A stretch of 64,000 nucleotides of DNA from Limonium bicolor (lineage: Eukaryota > Streptophyta > Magnoliopsida > Caryophyllales > Plumbaginaceae). Shown here piece after piece: positions 9,984 to 24,020 of this stretch (its first letter is position 1; every line of letters begins with the position of its first letter). Under the pieces are notes generated by a model that saw only the letters and a program-made list of their open reading frames with translations, was not told where the DNA came from and made no database searches. The stretch lies in assembly GCA_023374045.1 (NCBI GenBank), contig CM041776.1:118191000-118254999 (forward strand). The letters are read 5' to 3'. The translations under genes were made by a program, and so were the position numbers.

Positions 9984-12017
9984 TGTGAGCCTCGACTTTT
10001 AAACCCTATCCTATGTGATTAGATTGATTAGGATCTAGTCGGGTTTTAGGTCCACTTATAACCTAAGATTAATAACTATGTCATATAACAATAATTATTA
10101 AAACCTAAGCTAGCTCACTGGAACCTATTATGAGTCGCCACCTAATTTTAACCTAGATCAAATTAGGAAAGGAGAGTTTAGGTTCGGGGGCTTGATATTC
10201 GACTTAATTAGGGTTCAATTACTTTCATTACCCCTACTAGGTCGTTTTTTCCTCTACTTAGTTTATTTACGGCTTACTACGAAGTTGTTTTTAACCCAGG
10301 TGCGCGCTTCTGTTTTTTTTTAAACGTTTTTTGACAGAAAATAAAAGTGGAAAGTGAAATTACCTAAACTAGGGTTTCAGAGGCAGAATTAGGTCAATTT
10401 TAATTACGTCTGTAGCCACGGACCTAATGTCCGAGACCACGGACCCCAATTGATGAATTAAATGATAACGAAAACAAACTAAAATAAAAACACAAACTTG
10501 AAAAGTCCGGGGCCACGGACAGGGTGTCTGTGGGCCCGGACATGTGTTGACAGAAACCCTAAAATTTGAAAATTTGAAAAATAAGAAATCCCGCCCACCG
10601 TCTGTGGGTGTCCGTGGTCACGGACAACCCGTCTGTGGTCCCGGACCTTGCGTCCGAGGTCACGGATCACCCACAGACAATGGGTTTTTGATGGTTCCCG
10701 ATGGTGTTTTAAGCTCAAAATTTATGTACGTGTAGCCTGAAGGATGTACAATATGTTAGTAAGAAAAAGATTTCAATTTGAAGTCAAAATTAATACGAAA
10801 CTTAGCTAACAAGTTAGAAGGCAGACACACAAACAAACCTTAATTCAGAAGCAAGGAAAAGTCAATTCGATTAGAAATTTTGACCAGAAGTGTATTGAGA
10901 TCAGAAGAGTTAGAAAATTTGGTTTCTAACCTGTTTTGGTTTCGGAAAGCTGTTGTTCCTTCACGTCGGGAATCTTCGGAAGCTTCGTTGGTGGCCGATC
11001 CGGTTCAACTTCGACCTGAGCTTCTGGACCCTTCTTCCTTGTGTTGCTAAGGACGTTTTGCTTCTGTATTTGTGGTGGTTTGGTGTTTGGAAATCTGATG
11101 GGGAAAGAGATATTGTGTTTTTTGGTGATTTCGAGATGATTTCGATATAGATTCGAGGCTCAGGGTTGCAAAAACGTGGGAAGTAGGTTGACGGCTGAGT
11201 TCTCTGATTTTGGGGATGATCTCCTCTGCCCTAGGTCATTTTTGTAAGGTCCTTTTATAGAAAGAGCAAGGCCATGTTGATAGAACAAAATTTTTATCTA
11301 AAATCCTAATTTTGTGCTCTAAGAGAATATGATTTTTTAAAACACGCTACAGGTCGATAAAAATTCTGAATTTTTAACCAAAGATAAAAGACGATTTTTA
11401 GGAATTTTGAGAATTGGAATAAGGTTATTTCGATAAATAACCGATTAGATAACAATCTTACAATCTGGAATATCCCATAATTCATAACTTATTATTGGAA
11501 AGTCGAAATAACGAAATTCCAACGGCATTAGTCTCTAAATATCATCCACTATCTTTATTACAATTTCATGACATTTGGATTTGAATTCGGTATTTTCCAG
11601 AGGAGAGAGAAAATTGCAAAATGATTGAATTTCTCTTTTAAATTGTGGGCTGAGGTTCCAAATAAAATAATTTCAGTTTGTGATTGTATCTAGTCATTCT
11701 AACCTTGTGACAATTTTATTTAATTTTGGAACCTGCTATTTTGAGGCTATTTCATGTGTTAATTATTAAAGAAATTAGCTTATAATATGAATTAAAAGCT
11801 GAATTTCCAGAATAATCATTATCAGCAAATCACGAAATACCTTTCATAATGACTATGATTTTGGAAGTGTTTGGAGATAGTGAACAAGTCATATGAAAAT
11901 AGAAAATCTAGAGAATGTCCTTGGAAAATCCGCATTGGTGCTTTTTGACCCCTTTTGTCCTTTGTAACACGTATGCCTTAGAGACTATTCCGAAGGGGTT
12001 AAAATTTGGGTATAACA
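9984..12017 (-). repeat. Ogre-like 5' LTR, about 2.03 kb
   Basis: The plus strand begins TGTGAGCC beside the PBS and ends GGGTATAACA at 12017; the minus strand therefore starts TGTTATACCC. It contains a palindromic GTCCGTGG/CCACGGAC array at 10400-10680. I see no coding region; the short open frames here run through repeats. The partner LTR is not in the window. Confidence 0.7.
10400..10680. repeat. Palindromic CCACGGAC array in the Ogre-like LTR
   Basis: Units such as GTCCGTGGTCACGGACA, TCCGGGGCCACGGACA and GTCCGAGGTCACGGAT recur, separated by ACAGAAACCC-type spacers. The architecture resembles the GTCGGTC arrays in the other LTRs, but with a different core. Confidence 0.75.
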
Positions 12018-14362
12018 ACACCTATAACTACATCAATTTCACACTTATCAACAAGAGTGACTTTAAATCAGGTCGTTGCTCTGTATCTAAGTAAACTCTT
12101 AGATATCTCAGATATCATATATCTTATTATCCTACGCTATGACGTTTTATCATTTTGTCTCTTATAATAATAGGTGATAGTGTTATTGTTGTTAGTTCGT
12201 TTTATATATATGTATATAAGTATAAACGAACAATACTGTTATCACGTAAATAGCAATAGTAAGGCAATAACATAACACATAGCTCATGCATATTAATTCA
12301 CACAATCAGACAGTTAATCTTACCACAGATTTTCACACAAGTCTGAATTGAGGAAATCCTCAGAGACAATCAAGTCATATAACAACATACCGTTCACCGT
12401 ATATACGCTAGCGTGAAGTTTCACGCACACCCGCTAGTCCTCGAAGCTTGTTCTCTAACGCATAACCTCTACTGCATCCAACTCTGGAATACGAGGCTAT
12501 AAATTAGCTCTCGATAATCCGGACTAATTCGGTACCCCGACTAGTTACTAATTACCCCGGTAATTACCCCCTGACTATCTAGTCGTCATTACTCAGGGTC
12601 TCGGGTGAGTTCGGGATTAGTTATGTTCGCCAGTTTGTTACGTTACGCGTAACTCGTAGTATTAATTTACTACTTATGATTAAGTTCTTATAACCCATGT
12701 AATATACATTCTTAGGTTATCATACTTGATTATATATATACTTGTATATGTATACATATATGTATAACAATATAGTTTATTACTATATGTTATTATTAAT
12801 CTTATGACATTGTTTCTCTCAAATTCTCATTTAATTTGTGAGTTAGTCGATTTGACCTTCCTTGGTCAATTGGGTTGACTTGGTCAATGGGTCCAAGTCA
12901 ACAAGTTTATATAATTCATTTATAGTACTTGAATTACATAATGCATTTTCTTATATATTCTTTTATACATAACATTAGTTATTAAACCTAATGTTGTACA
13001 ATCCACCCTTCCACTTTATATTATATTCCACCATACTCTTTATGATTTCCCAATCAAATTATTATATATAACTCTTATCACATTTATATTCCTCTTTGAA
13101 ATTATAAAATACATTATATAAGGTCAAACCTTATTATTTCATGTAATTCTTTACACTTGTACTAGTTCCACTTTAATGACATTAATACTTTATGATTAAT
13201 CTAACACTTATATATCCTTCGCCATAACATTCCATTCTTAGTATTATATGGTTATCCAACCATATTATATAAATTCACCACACTTCATATATTCATATAT
13301 TTATATGAATTATAATACTCCTTTATTAAATGGTATTGTTTATAACTTATTCATCTCTTCCTTAATGAATATTAATACCTTATAATTGTTATAAACCTTG
13401 TAACATTATAAACCATAGTCTAAATTCTTATTCCCAACCTTTATAATTTCCGTAACATCCCCTTAACTTTTATTATTCACAAACTTACCACATTAATTAT
13501 ATAATGTTACCATTATAGTCATATGCCATATATTATGACATTTAAACTCTTATGTCATTTATAACCTATGGTTATAATACATTTCATAAATTCTGAACAG
13601 AACCCCAATCTGTCCAGAATTATTTCTCAGCCTTCACAAGTTTCTTTATTTACCAAATCGCCCCAAATGTTATCACATTGTTACAACAGACCCTAGTCTA
13701 TTATAAATATCATTCTAGCCCAGAATTTTCGGAAATTCCATTTCCGCCCCATATATTATGTAACTTTTACATTTAACTCCAAAATTTAATATAAGGTGAT
13801 AATTAAATTATTAAATCATCTAATTTTGTCAAGGCCTCTTATATGGTCAATGTTCACCTCTTAAACACTGCCTTGACCACCAATTTCCAGTATTTAATTC
13901 GATTCACCCCAATTTTCCTAGATATTACATTTTATCCCCAAACTTTGTAAAATCTTACAATCTTCATTTAAAACTCCTTTAATCCCAAACTTTCAGCCAT
14001 ATTTATCACAACCCTCATAATTTTGTTTATTTACGGTTTTTCCCACAAGCCCTATAATAATGACATAAATTACTTTAAATGTAATTTAACTTTAAAAAAC
14101 ATAATAAAATGGCCTAATGACATGACCTTATTACAACTTTGATTTTGTAACAAAAAATTACACTTAAATGGTTTTTAAAATGCTGTAATTCTGGGCCTCA
14201 CACACATATTTTTGGTAATTACCAATTTACCACGTATGTCTTAAATTTGACAATTATGTTATTTAATCACTTAAATGATTAGCCAAAGTTGCCTATAACA
14301 TTCCTTAGACATTTTAAGGTCAAACTTGACTATTTTAAAGCATTCACTCTCAGCAATAGTAT
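12018..14362. repeat. A/T-rich repetitive DNA, probably old LTR sequence
   Basis: No gene is seen. The stretch has a hairpin at about 12171-12244 (GTGATAGTGTTATTG and AACGAACAATACTGTTATCAC arms), a CCGTTCACCGT motif near 12392 that also occurs in the gypsy LTRs, and long A/T-rich tracts. It ends exactly at the AGTAT target site of the LARD-like element. It is therefore continuous in the pre-insertion genome with 28512-29979, whose right end is a related LTR terminus. I infer one old LTR split by the insertion, but the left border is not defined. Confidence 0.45.
14358..14362. repeat. Target-site duplication AGTAT, left copy
   Basis: AGTAT precedes the TGTAACACCC terminus. The identical pentamer follows the other LTR at 28507-28511. 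Confidence 0.92.
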
Positions 14363-17300
14363 TGTAACACCCAACTCAATCCAAATGTGGTCTCGCAACT
14401 TAACAGCATATATATATATACATGTCACAGCGGAATTCTTTACACTCCAGGACCTTGCCACGGTCTGGCTACAGAATATACCGAACATTAGTACATAATA
14501 ACCTTAACCTAATACATATTCTTCTTACAATCCTCTCAACAACCTATACATCTTACTAACTCAATTGCCATATTATAACTATACTTATATTGTCATTTAA
14601 TACCTCTTTACAAAAATAGCCCCCAAGGGGGTCAGCACGAATGCTGGTACGATCCCCTCATGGCCCCCAAGCTAACGTGGCTACGACGACTAATTGTCGA
14701 TAGCATGGAGGTTGATTATATGCACAACATAATAGTAAATGCTGTAAACAACGATCCAAATATGAACAATAAAGTTCACACACAATGAACGACTTAAATG
14801 CGTTCCCTTAATTAGAGAGTTAATCATTAACTCCTCAAGTTATGTTTCCTCTTAATCTTAGTCCATCCTTATCTCACCTCAATCTTAATCTTATCTTAAT
14901 CTTAGAAACAACCACCCTTTAATAAGGAGTGGATGTAGCTTATCTTAGTCTTAATAATACAAACCATCCTTTAAAAAGGAATGGTTGCAACTTATCTTAA
15001 CCTTACCTTAAGTATGCCAACCGTTCTCTCATTGGGAACAGGTTAGCTCTTAGTTCGTTGTTTATTTTTGTAGGGCTTGGTTAACCCCAGCCAGCAGCAG
15101 GACACTTACTGGCAATAAACAACATTCTTAAATTGTTGGGGATGTAAGCTTGATCCCCCCACGCCATCTTAAAGCCACCTACCTTGGACTGGATGTCCCA
15201 TGTAGCCGAGCCGGTCAACCGACCCAAGGCTACTAGTCCGAGGACTAGTCCTTAATCGGAAGTCGAATCTGCTATAGATACCGACCCCCTTTCCTTAGCA
15301 TGCATGACCGGAGATCGGTCCCGGGTTTCCTCACTCAAGTTCCAGTTAGTATTGGTCTAAAGACCATGTTTGTTGGTTAACCTCTTTCGGTTTATATCGT
15401 CCCATATTAGGGAGCGTTTCTTAGTCTCACTCATTTCCTTACTAAACGTTGGTTAGTAAGTTCTCACGGTATGTTGTGTTAGTTTTCAAACATCACACAA
15501 CAATACATTAAATATAATATATTCCGGTTGCATGCTTTATCTTGTTTAGTGAGCACACAAAACAAATAGCACACAAGCCGAGGGACACCTCGTTAGCAAG
15601 CAGGTCACAAGAGAACTGTACCGTTCACCGTTGGCCGTTCGGTTGCTTAATCTCTTCCGGAGTCCAATTCCAAGTCCTAAAACATTCATTCAGTTTTAGG
15701 TTGTTAATCACTTAACTCAATTCAACTCACTTAACCCTTAATGATCCCCACCTAACACCTCTTAAGTCTTACAACTTAATCTTACAAACTTAACCTTAAA
15801 CTTTTAAGTTTATTCTTAACTTAATCCCTTAGGTCTTTATACCTCTAATCATCATTGCCCCCTTAATGGGGTACCATTAATACCACTAAACTCTCTTAGG
15901 GTTTTTTTTTTTTTAAGTCTTAAGGGTCGTCCGACCCACCGTCCGACCCTCCGACTGGGTCGGTCCATTCCAGAGACTCTCCCGTCTTTTAAAACCCCTC
16001 CGTCCGACCCACCGACTGGGTCGTTCCATTACAGAAACTCTTATGGCGGCTTAACAGAGGTCCGTCCGACCCAAACTTGGGTCGGTCCCCTGGGTCGGAC
16101 GCCACCAGAACATGTCCAAAATTTGTTAAATCTTCACCAAACTTCTCCTTAAGCCTTCTAATGTGTTCTAACATCATTTAGACCCTTAAACCCACCTTTA
16201 ATCATCCTCCAAACTCATGAAAATCACCTCCAAAGATCATTCCAAACCTTTAGCTCAATTCTTGTAAGAAATTCCTAACACTTGTCAATTAAATCCTTAT
16301 ATTTCTAACATGTACATTTTGTCTAAAACTTCAACCAATCAAAGTGTTTCTTTTCTACCCATATAACTCCTCCTTAACATCATTGCACTCCATCTTTGCT
16401 TGTTAACCTTCCAAGGTTATCTTGCATGTCCATGCACAATTTCTCTCATTTTCACTTGTTACTCATCACTCTAAAACTCTTAAGCTTGCTTATACATTTC
16501 TTTCCATTACCTTAATACCTTGACATTGTTCTTAATTTACCTTAACCATGCAACGCCCTCCTTAGACATTTCCACTTCTTTTATGCAACTTACTCACCAT
16601 TCTCATGATCATAACCTCTTATACGTTTCTAGTCATTTTCCTTGATGACTTACAACATCCTCCTACCGTTATCACTTCCATCACCCAAGTCCACACATTA
16701 CCATTCAACTAAACCTTACTAGTCCACCACTAACATCATCAAACTTACACAAGGTTCTCAAAACTCTCATTGTTTTACTCTCTAGTTCATACCTAAATCA
16801 CCTTAAGACATTCTGCACCTTTCCTTAAAACTTATGCACAAGTCTTACATTCCTCATATCATGATTTTGGTGTGTTTAGTACACTTGCCAATCCTCTAAT
16901 TCCTCCTAGACATCTCTAGGTCATTCTAAACCTCAAGAACTCCTTAGTTAACTCATTTCCACTCAAATTCCTCATAGTGACTCCTAGTAAATCCTAGGTC
17001 ACATTAATTCTCCACCATCACCTAAACACTTATTTTCTACTCAAATTTCGCCATAGCTCCTCTAGTATATTATCATGCCCAACACATTATTTTTCCTCAT
17101 TCAACATCAACACACACACATCAAGTTCTTCTCATCATATCTCATCACCCAAACCAACTCATTCACAACAAACTCAATATATTGCAATAATCTTAAATTG
17201 CATAGCACTAAGGCTCTTAAATGACATGGCTCTTAGGCCCTTAAATGACTTAAACTTAAACACTGAATTTCCCACATATAAAAGCTTTCAACCTGCAAAT

Positions 17301-18824
17301 ACACCCATCAATCTCATAGTAGTTATAATGCTCTTAAAACCACCTTAAACTTATATTACTAACTCATTCTCATTAGCTCTTTAGTCACAAGTTCATAAGC
17401 TTGTTTAAGTTCTTTTTCTTAGGTTACATAACCCATTACCTAATGTAAGCCCTAGGCTACATTGGTACTCACATAAAACTCATTCCTTAATCTTAAACCA
17501 CCATTAGGTAAGCAATTTACCTTGTTTTCTCAAGCTTATCTTAACTTCCTCCTTAGACCTTCTTCTTGCATGAATCTCGGCCACCACTTAAATTCCCCTT
17601 GCCAATGTTCTAATCAATATTCAATGACTCGTATGAGTACTAAACAATACACTAACCTCAAGGAATGAAAACCTAGGTTAGAAATGTGTTCTAAGGCATA
17701 AAAGTGGATGATTACCTTAGAAGTCTCAAGGTAGACTTTGGCATTGAATGAAATAGGACCTCCACTAGTCCTTGGTGAATAAATCAAGCTAGAACAAGGC
17801 ATAAAAACATAGCCCCATGAGAAGGAATTTTCGGCCATAAGGAAGATGATGGAAACTGGTTTTTCTTACATTTTCTTTACCTTAAGAGAATGGAGAAGCT
17901 AATGAGCTCTTCAAACTTGATTTTCCTCCATCAATGGAGTTTTCTCATGGCACCAAACTTGAGCTTTACAAGATTTGAAAAGATAGAAAGCTAGAGCTTG
18001 AGCTAACTAAGAATAATATGTGTTTAGTTTTTGTTTTGGAGCTAAAATGAGTGAGTTGTAGACAAAGCAAGGTGAGGCAACAATGGAGCTTGTTCTCTCG
18101 GTTTGGGAGGATGAAGAGCATGAAGAAAACCGTGGAAGAAGAGAATGAATGGAGAAGAGGAGAGAAGGTAGGCTAAAAGGTAAGATATTTGCTTTAATAA
18201 AGCAAATAGTAACTTCTTTACTTCTCTTCTTTTCTTTTCTTCCTTATTTGATGAGTCTTTGGTGACTCATCCCTTAGAAAAACCGGCCCCCATCTTAAAT
18301 AAGGCTAGTCATGGTCTTTGTTGACCAACTAATTAGCTTATATTGATTAAAACTTAAACTAGTCACTATTTGGCACTATTCACTAATTAGTGCACATATT
18401 TCTGAAATTTTTGATTTCCCATTGATTTAGGCTTCCTAATGTGATACTAATTAGTACACATGTTGATTAAAGAGTAATGATGGACATTTAGCCACTCAAA
18501 ACTCAATTCTAAGACAATTTCTCAAAAAACGTGCTTTAAGACTTCTTAAAGCACATTTTGTGTTTTAGCTTGTTTTCAAGCTTGGTTTTCTTTCTCTATT
18601 GATTTAAAATGTCCATTAGCACATTACTAAAGTCTTATAATGGTATTTGGGTGCTAATCAAAGTCACTCCAAGCTTAGAGCACGTTTTTGCCCTGATTGC
18701 CCTTAAGGCACTTTCTTGTGTTTTCCTTGGTTTAAATTGTCTACCAATCTTTCTAAGGCATATTCTAGCCTTACTACATCATAATTTGATGTTTAATTAG
18801 CATACTTAGGTTTGGGGTATTTCA
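14363..18824 (-). repeat. 3' LTR of the LARD-like element
   Basis: It starts TGTAACACCC and ends GGGGTATTTCA on the plus strand. It carries the hairpin block at 14613-14710, a palindromic CCGACCCACCGTCCGACC array at 15925-16105 and a second half closely resembling 8040-9163 of the coding element's LTR. Confidence 0.92.
15925..16105. repeat. Palindromic GTCCGACCC array in LTR
   Basis: Repeated GTCCGACCCACC and ACTGGGTCGGTCCATT(C/A)CAGA units; the second copy is at 25610-25795. The spacer CCATTCCAGA is shared with the array at 6455-6860. Confidence 0.85.
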
Positions 18825-18861
18825 ATCTACCCCCTTAAAAGAACTTTGTCCCCAAAGTTCC
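18825..18861 (-). promoter_or_regulatory. Polypurine tract with following hairpin
   Basis: The minus strand reads CTTTTAAGGGGGTAGAT directly before the LTR start TGAAATACCCC, the position of a polypurine tract. Next to it the plus strand holds GAACTTTGTCCCCAAAGTTC, a perfect 8-base-pair hairpin. Confidence 0.85.
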
Positions 18862-21800
18862 CATGCATCTTATCTTATTAGAATACATGTCTTACCTCAT
18901 TCCTTAGATCATGTAGATCATACTTATGTATACTTAATCTCATTGGATCATTAGATCCGCCATATTCTTATACTTAAATATCACACAATATGCTTAGCAT
19001 GTATAGCACTCAAAATTCTTTTGTTCCTTTTGATGATTAAAACATTCACATAATTCCAACGTATTCTCCCATGTCACCGGTCCGTAGACAATGGCTCATT
19101 CGTCCTCGTCACCATGGGCCAGAATACAAACACTCTGCTCTCCCCATGTCACCGGTCCGAAGACAAAGGCTCGTGCGTCCTCGACTTCATGGGCGAGACT
19201 CAGTAAAAAGGTAATCCTTTTTACGAGGTCATGTGAGGAATAATTCCTCTAATTAAAATACAATCAACTCCAATTCCATTTTATCCTAAGGCCTCATCCA
19301 TAGTGTGATTTAATTGTGACCACTGGTAGGGAGTTTCAGGAATCATCCAACCCTGATGTGATCAGCATCAGTGTAGACTATCCTTCCACCCCAATTTGTG
19401 TTCGGTCTCCCTTGATCCCTAGAAAATCAAGTTCCACCTCCCACCTCACGTCATTTCAAACATCCAATAATTCACTCATGTTCTTTTTCTATCTTTTTAG
19501 TTCTTCTAATCATAATCAATACATCTCCAAAGTGTGGACTCAGTCCATCAAACATTCCCAATTCATCTCTTAGTAATTACCTCAAGACTTAAATTCCTAC
19601 TAAGTTCTATAAACTGTCCCATACCAACTTCTACTGTCTCATACCTCATAGCATTACTATTTCCTAACTCATATCATATCAAATTGTATCTCATAATGTT
19701 ATCTTATTCTTATCTCACACATAGTCTCATATCGACTCATACCTCATATATTCCTTATTTCTTAAGTCTCCTTAAACCTCCTCCTTAATTCTCTTAACTT
19801 GTACTCACACCGGAGTTAACAAGATAGGTACTTAATATGTATGGTATTCACATCTTCTGTGTGTAATAACCATAATTTATCTCAAAATGTTATGTAAAAC
19901 ATATCCTCAAATTATTTTGTGCTATGCACACCGTAGTTTATGTACTCAGTACACAAACATACGCTAAGCGGTTTTCGCTCTACCCCCCTTAAAATGGATT
20001 ACGCCCACGTAATCAACATTACATGATCTTTGAACATAAGTTCAAGATGTCTAATTCTTACCAAGCATTCTAGCTTCCATGTCATTTATCTTACTTATAA
20101 TTCGATCAGAAATGGCTTAGTCTCTGTATCGAGGATTCTTAACGGTACTTATACCGTTTCCTTAACTTAGTTTGGTCTAATCTCAAAGGTAGTGGTCTGC
20201 TAGCTTCCGCTGTGCGACTCTGATAATCTTAGGCTTAATTGTCTCAATGGACACGTGTTATCTTTATATATACACGGCCTTAATGAGTTGTAACTCGTCT
20301 ATCTATCTCCTTGAAGATCTTATGCTCATACTCTTAGTATTTTCTCGAATGTCTAAATTGTTCTCCCAACTGACCTTTGGTCTGAGGATGATTCTTAGTC
20401 TGAAACTACTGTTTAGTGCCATCGCGCTTTACAGTCTTAATCCCTTACATCTTAAGACATGTCCAATGTCTGTACTTAACAATCCGTGCTCTTCGCACTT
20501 CATAGTCCTTAATTATCTGTTCTCTGGTTCTCTTGTGTTCTCTGTGTTGCTGGTTTAACTGAATTTTCTGGGTTTTAACGAAATATTTTTTTCTTCAACT
20601 GTTGTGGTGGGTAGATGCTCTTGTCTGATCTGTTGGTCGTTGTCCGTGGTACGGAGTCGACTACCTCCCGTGTTCCTTACACTACTCGTCTACATGCATG
20701 GGGTACCTTACTGGTACATTACTACTTACCCAACTAACTCATAAATGAGCGTGTCAGGCCTGCAAGCCCCTGAGGGGTGCAGTCGTCCCACGTCTCGTTT
20801 TAGTAAATTCATAGTGTCCGTCACACGTTTAGCTATTGCTAAATTATGAAGTATTCTGTTGTCGATCTCCTCTTTCATCGTTCCATAATAACATTTATTG
20901 TTCTTCTTGAAGTTAATCAAGGGAAGTCTATTTACTGTGTTCTTGGTTATGGTATGCTCCAGCTCCTTTCTGTATTCCGTACTGATTTGGTCTCTTTAAA
21001 TTGGGGTCTCTTTCCGTAGAGCCTCTATCTTGTTTCTCATATTTATGCTACTAGGAATGCACTTCCAGTTCCTTAAGGAATGGGTAGTGTGCTTCCTGCG
21101 AAATCTTACCTAACCAGGTCCAGACTACTGGCATCAATGCCGTTTCTTCGACCATCTATTTCTTACTTATACTGGTCTTAACTCATAAATCTAATTGCCT
21201 CAGTGTCAATATTTGACGGCTCATACATAATGGTCGTCTTACCGCGTACCATGACTTAATCCACTTATCTAACTATTGTACTCACGACCACTACTACCGT
21301 GGTAGTTGGCCTTTACCATGTTGCCCATCAATGGTGCAACCTCTTATTTACTTATTCTCATGTCTTAGCTTATACTCAATCCCTTTTGGTGTAAACACAC
21401 TAGGAGTTCTATCATTCGGGTGTATGGCGGTTGTCATACTGTGCGTAAAATAGTTGTCTCTTGATACGAAGATGTTCTGCTCCATATCAGATTCGTAAGT
21501 AGGCTAATTTCTTTCGCTTTCTTTCATCCTTAGTGATGTTATCTACCATGTAGTTAACGGGTTACTGAAGAAGTCATCCACTGAATCACAAGCTCTTCTG
21601 AGCATTGATTAATTGACGTGCCATATGTGCAGTCACAATGTTTATCTCTGGCCATTACTAATTCTTACATCCTGGGTGTTGGATATGGGGTCTATCTGTG
21701 CAACCTTCCCTATTACTCAAGTGTATCTGGTATGTTTCTAAGGTAATCTCAAGGTTCATAGTTTCCATTTCCTAAATAAAGTGTATTTTATCTCTAATAG

Positions 21801-24020
21801 GTGAAAGCCCTTTTTGAGGGGTTCATTCCCACTCATGGCCTCACAACAAGGAGAGGTATCCCCACCCTAAAAGGCATGGTTCGTTCTCCGCTCCTGTCCT
21901 TAGCATTATCTCAATTCCTCATTGGTAGTCTTCCTTGGTAATATCTTCCCCAATCTAAGTTATAGGTTTGGTGACCGTTCATATCTATAAATTGTAGTCC
22001 CTTCGTGGCTTAAACAAGCTCTCTTATAACTTATCGCGCCTCGGGCTCTGATGTGGTTAACATCCTTGGCTCGTAGGCTCTTAATGCTTAATGTCTCAGT
22101 TCATTATTTGTACTCTTACTCATCTGCAGGTCATCCCTATAAGATTCTGGTTATTTGAGCACTATTCACCGTTAGGTTGCATACTAAATGTAGTATCGGG
22201 TTTCATGATAAGTTACTGCATTCTGCTTCCTGCTAGGGAAGTTGTTCAGATGATCTGAGGTTTCTTAATGTCTTTGATAATACTGTCATTTTACTAGACT
22301 CATGTCTTTTAATAATCAAGGTTAGGTTCGTATTAGGCGTTTGCCTTACGGTGTCCAAGTTGGATATCATCCTGTCGTCTTATACTTCCATCTCAACACT
22401 TCGTTCAACTTTTGTTGATTACGCCACCTCTGATGATCAATCATATTGGGTGTTAATGAGTTAGACGAACAGTACTAGCTGTCATTCATCAGTTTGTTCG
22501 GCTCGACTATGCCCGCTCTGTGGGGGTAGTCCTCTGAGCTTTCCTCCGTGGGATTCGTATGTCCTTAACTCTTGGTAGGTTATATCTTAAGTCTACTCTC
22601 TCTGTCCTTGTTTCCGGGGTTTACTAACATATTCATCGAAGTGTTGTTGTTATCGGCATCCTAAATGGTCACTCTGGGAGTCTTATCCCGTTTTTGTGTA
22701 AGTCGATGCTTCAACAGTCTCAATAGTATCTTATAATACATCCCTTGTATATCATTGCTTATATAGTGTTTTGCTCGGATCACGAGCGATCTCTTAGGTT
22801 TTCCCCTTGGAGTTCGGGATTGTGTTCTTATCGTACTCGGTTGTTTTGTTGTAGTGGGTTATACCGTTGCTAATATTTATACGGTTTAATACTTTGTCCA
22901 AGTTCTACTCCCAGCAGACTGGTGTGTCATCTCATCTCATCATGGTCAGGCCGTCGGGCCTTTCCAAGGTCTTATTTTTCTGTTCTTATGGATTCACAAT
23001 CCGGTATTAATATGCGTTTCAATTGTAGCGTTCTCCTATCTTGCCATGTTGGCTTTCCGTGTAGCTTAACCGTGGTAGCACTTGCTATGGCAAGTGCGCC
23101 ATGCAGGATGGGTTATTGGTACAAGGTACATCGGTAGTGACACTTCCTTCTAATTTCCATGTAATTGGTAGTCCTCGGGACTCCTTCGATAATCTCTTAT
23201 TTTGGATAACCGTCCATCCGGCAGTTTCCTTGTTGTTTGACAGTACTGTCATCTATTAGGGTGTTCCTCTTTCTGAGGGAATCCCTTAATATTTTCTTAT
23301 GTCTTAATCCTCGCTCCCGTCTCCACACATTTTGTTGTGGTTACTCAGTAATGATTCTCCTTTAGGCACTACATCGTAGCCCTATTTCGGTATACAATTT
23401 ATATGAGTTCCTATCGTCGTCCGCATTATGTTGGCCAGGTTTATAACCTTCCTCATTGTATGGGGTTTGGAGTTTTCCGTTCCTAACTGGACTTTCCAGT
23501 AATCTCAATCCTCATGCTTTGTATTATCCCACTGTTATGCTCACTCGGACCGCTGTCCGGTACTCATGTCTCTTATCATTTCCTATCCATTGCACGCGTA
23601 GTGCTTTCCTTACCATTGGTATCGCGGGTTATTTCGACTGCGTAGCATGTCGATCCATGTTGCCGGTAATTTCCGTTCCCATACTGATATATTCCATAGG
23701 TAGCGCCTGTTTCTCTGCTGCACTCCATTGAAAACCTCCAAGTTCTCCGTAACTGTTGTGCAACAAGTTGTTTCTCGTATTGCTTACTGTTAGCTAACTG
23801 CCAGATCGAGTTCCCCCGAGTAAGAGAAGGCTTTCTTCTCTCTGGCGTTTGTTCCACATGTTCAGGGTTAGGGATGTGGAGGGCGGGTCTAGGTACTATA
23901 GATATCCGGTAAACACCGGGAAGTCCTGACTAACACACCTCTCACTCTGTCTCTCAACCCTTAACCCACAACTCAATCTCAACCTCAACATTCTCCTAAG
24001 TTTGGTATTTCTTGTCTTCA
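18862..24020 (-). other. Interior of the LARD-like element, no coding capacity seen
   Basis: No gag-pol remnant is recognised; open frames are short and unrelated to known families. Visible structure includes an approximately 75-base tandem duplication at 19065-19205 (both copies with CCATGTCACCGGTCCG) and a second polypurine-plus-hairpin motif at about 19978-20012. Base composition is more even than in the LTR flanks, and C/T-rich on the plus strand. I cannot say whether it descends from a deleted gag-pol or from unrelated sequence. Confidence 0.7.
19065..19205. repeat. Tandem duplication in the LARD-like interior
   Basis: Two diverged copies of about 75 bases share CCCATGTCACCGGTCCG, AGACAA(T/A)GGCTC, GCGTCCTCG or TCGTCCTCG, and CATGGGC. 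Confidence 0.75.

Noticed and set aside
10479..10735. Opposing open frames rich in Arg/Gly/His
   Set aside because: They are translations of the palindromic CCACGGAC array.
17614..17838. 74-codon frame, identical at 27306-27530
   Set aside because: It repeats only because it lies in both LTRs; no domain or promoter context.
23456..23857. 91- and 93-codon frames on opposite strands in the LARD-like interior
   Set aside because: They overlap each other, match no gag or pol motif I can read, and have no upstream context.
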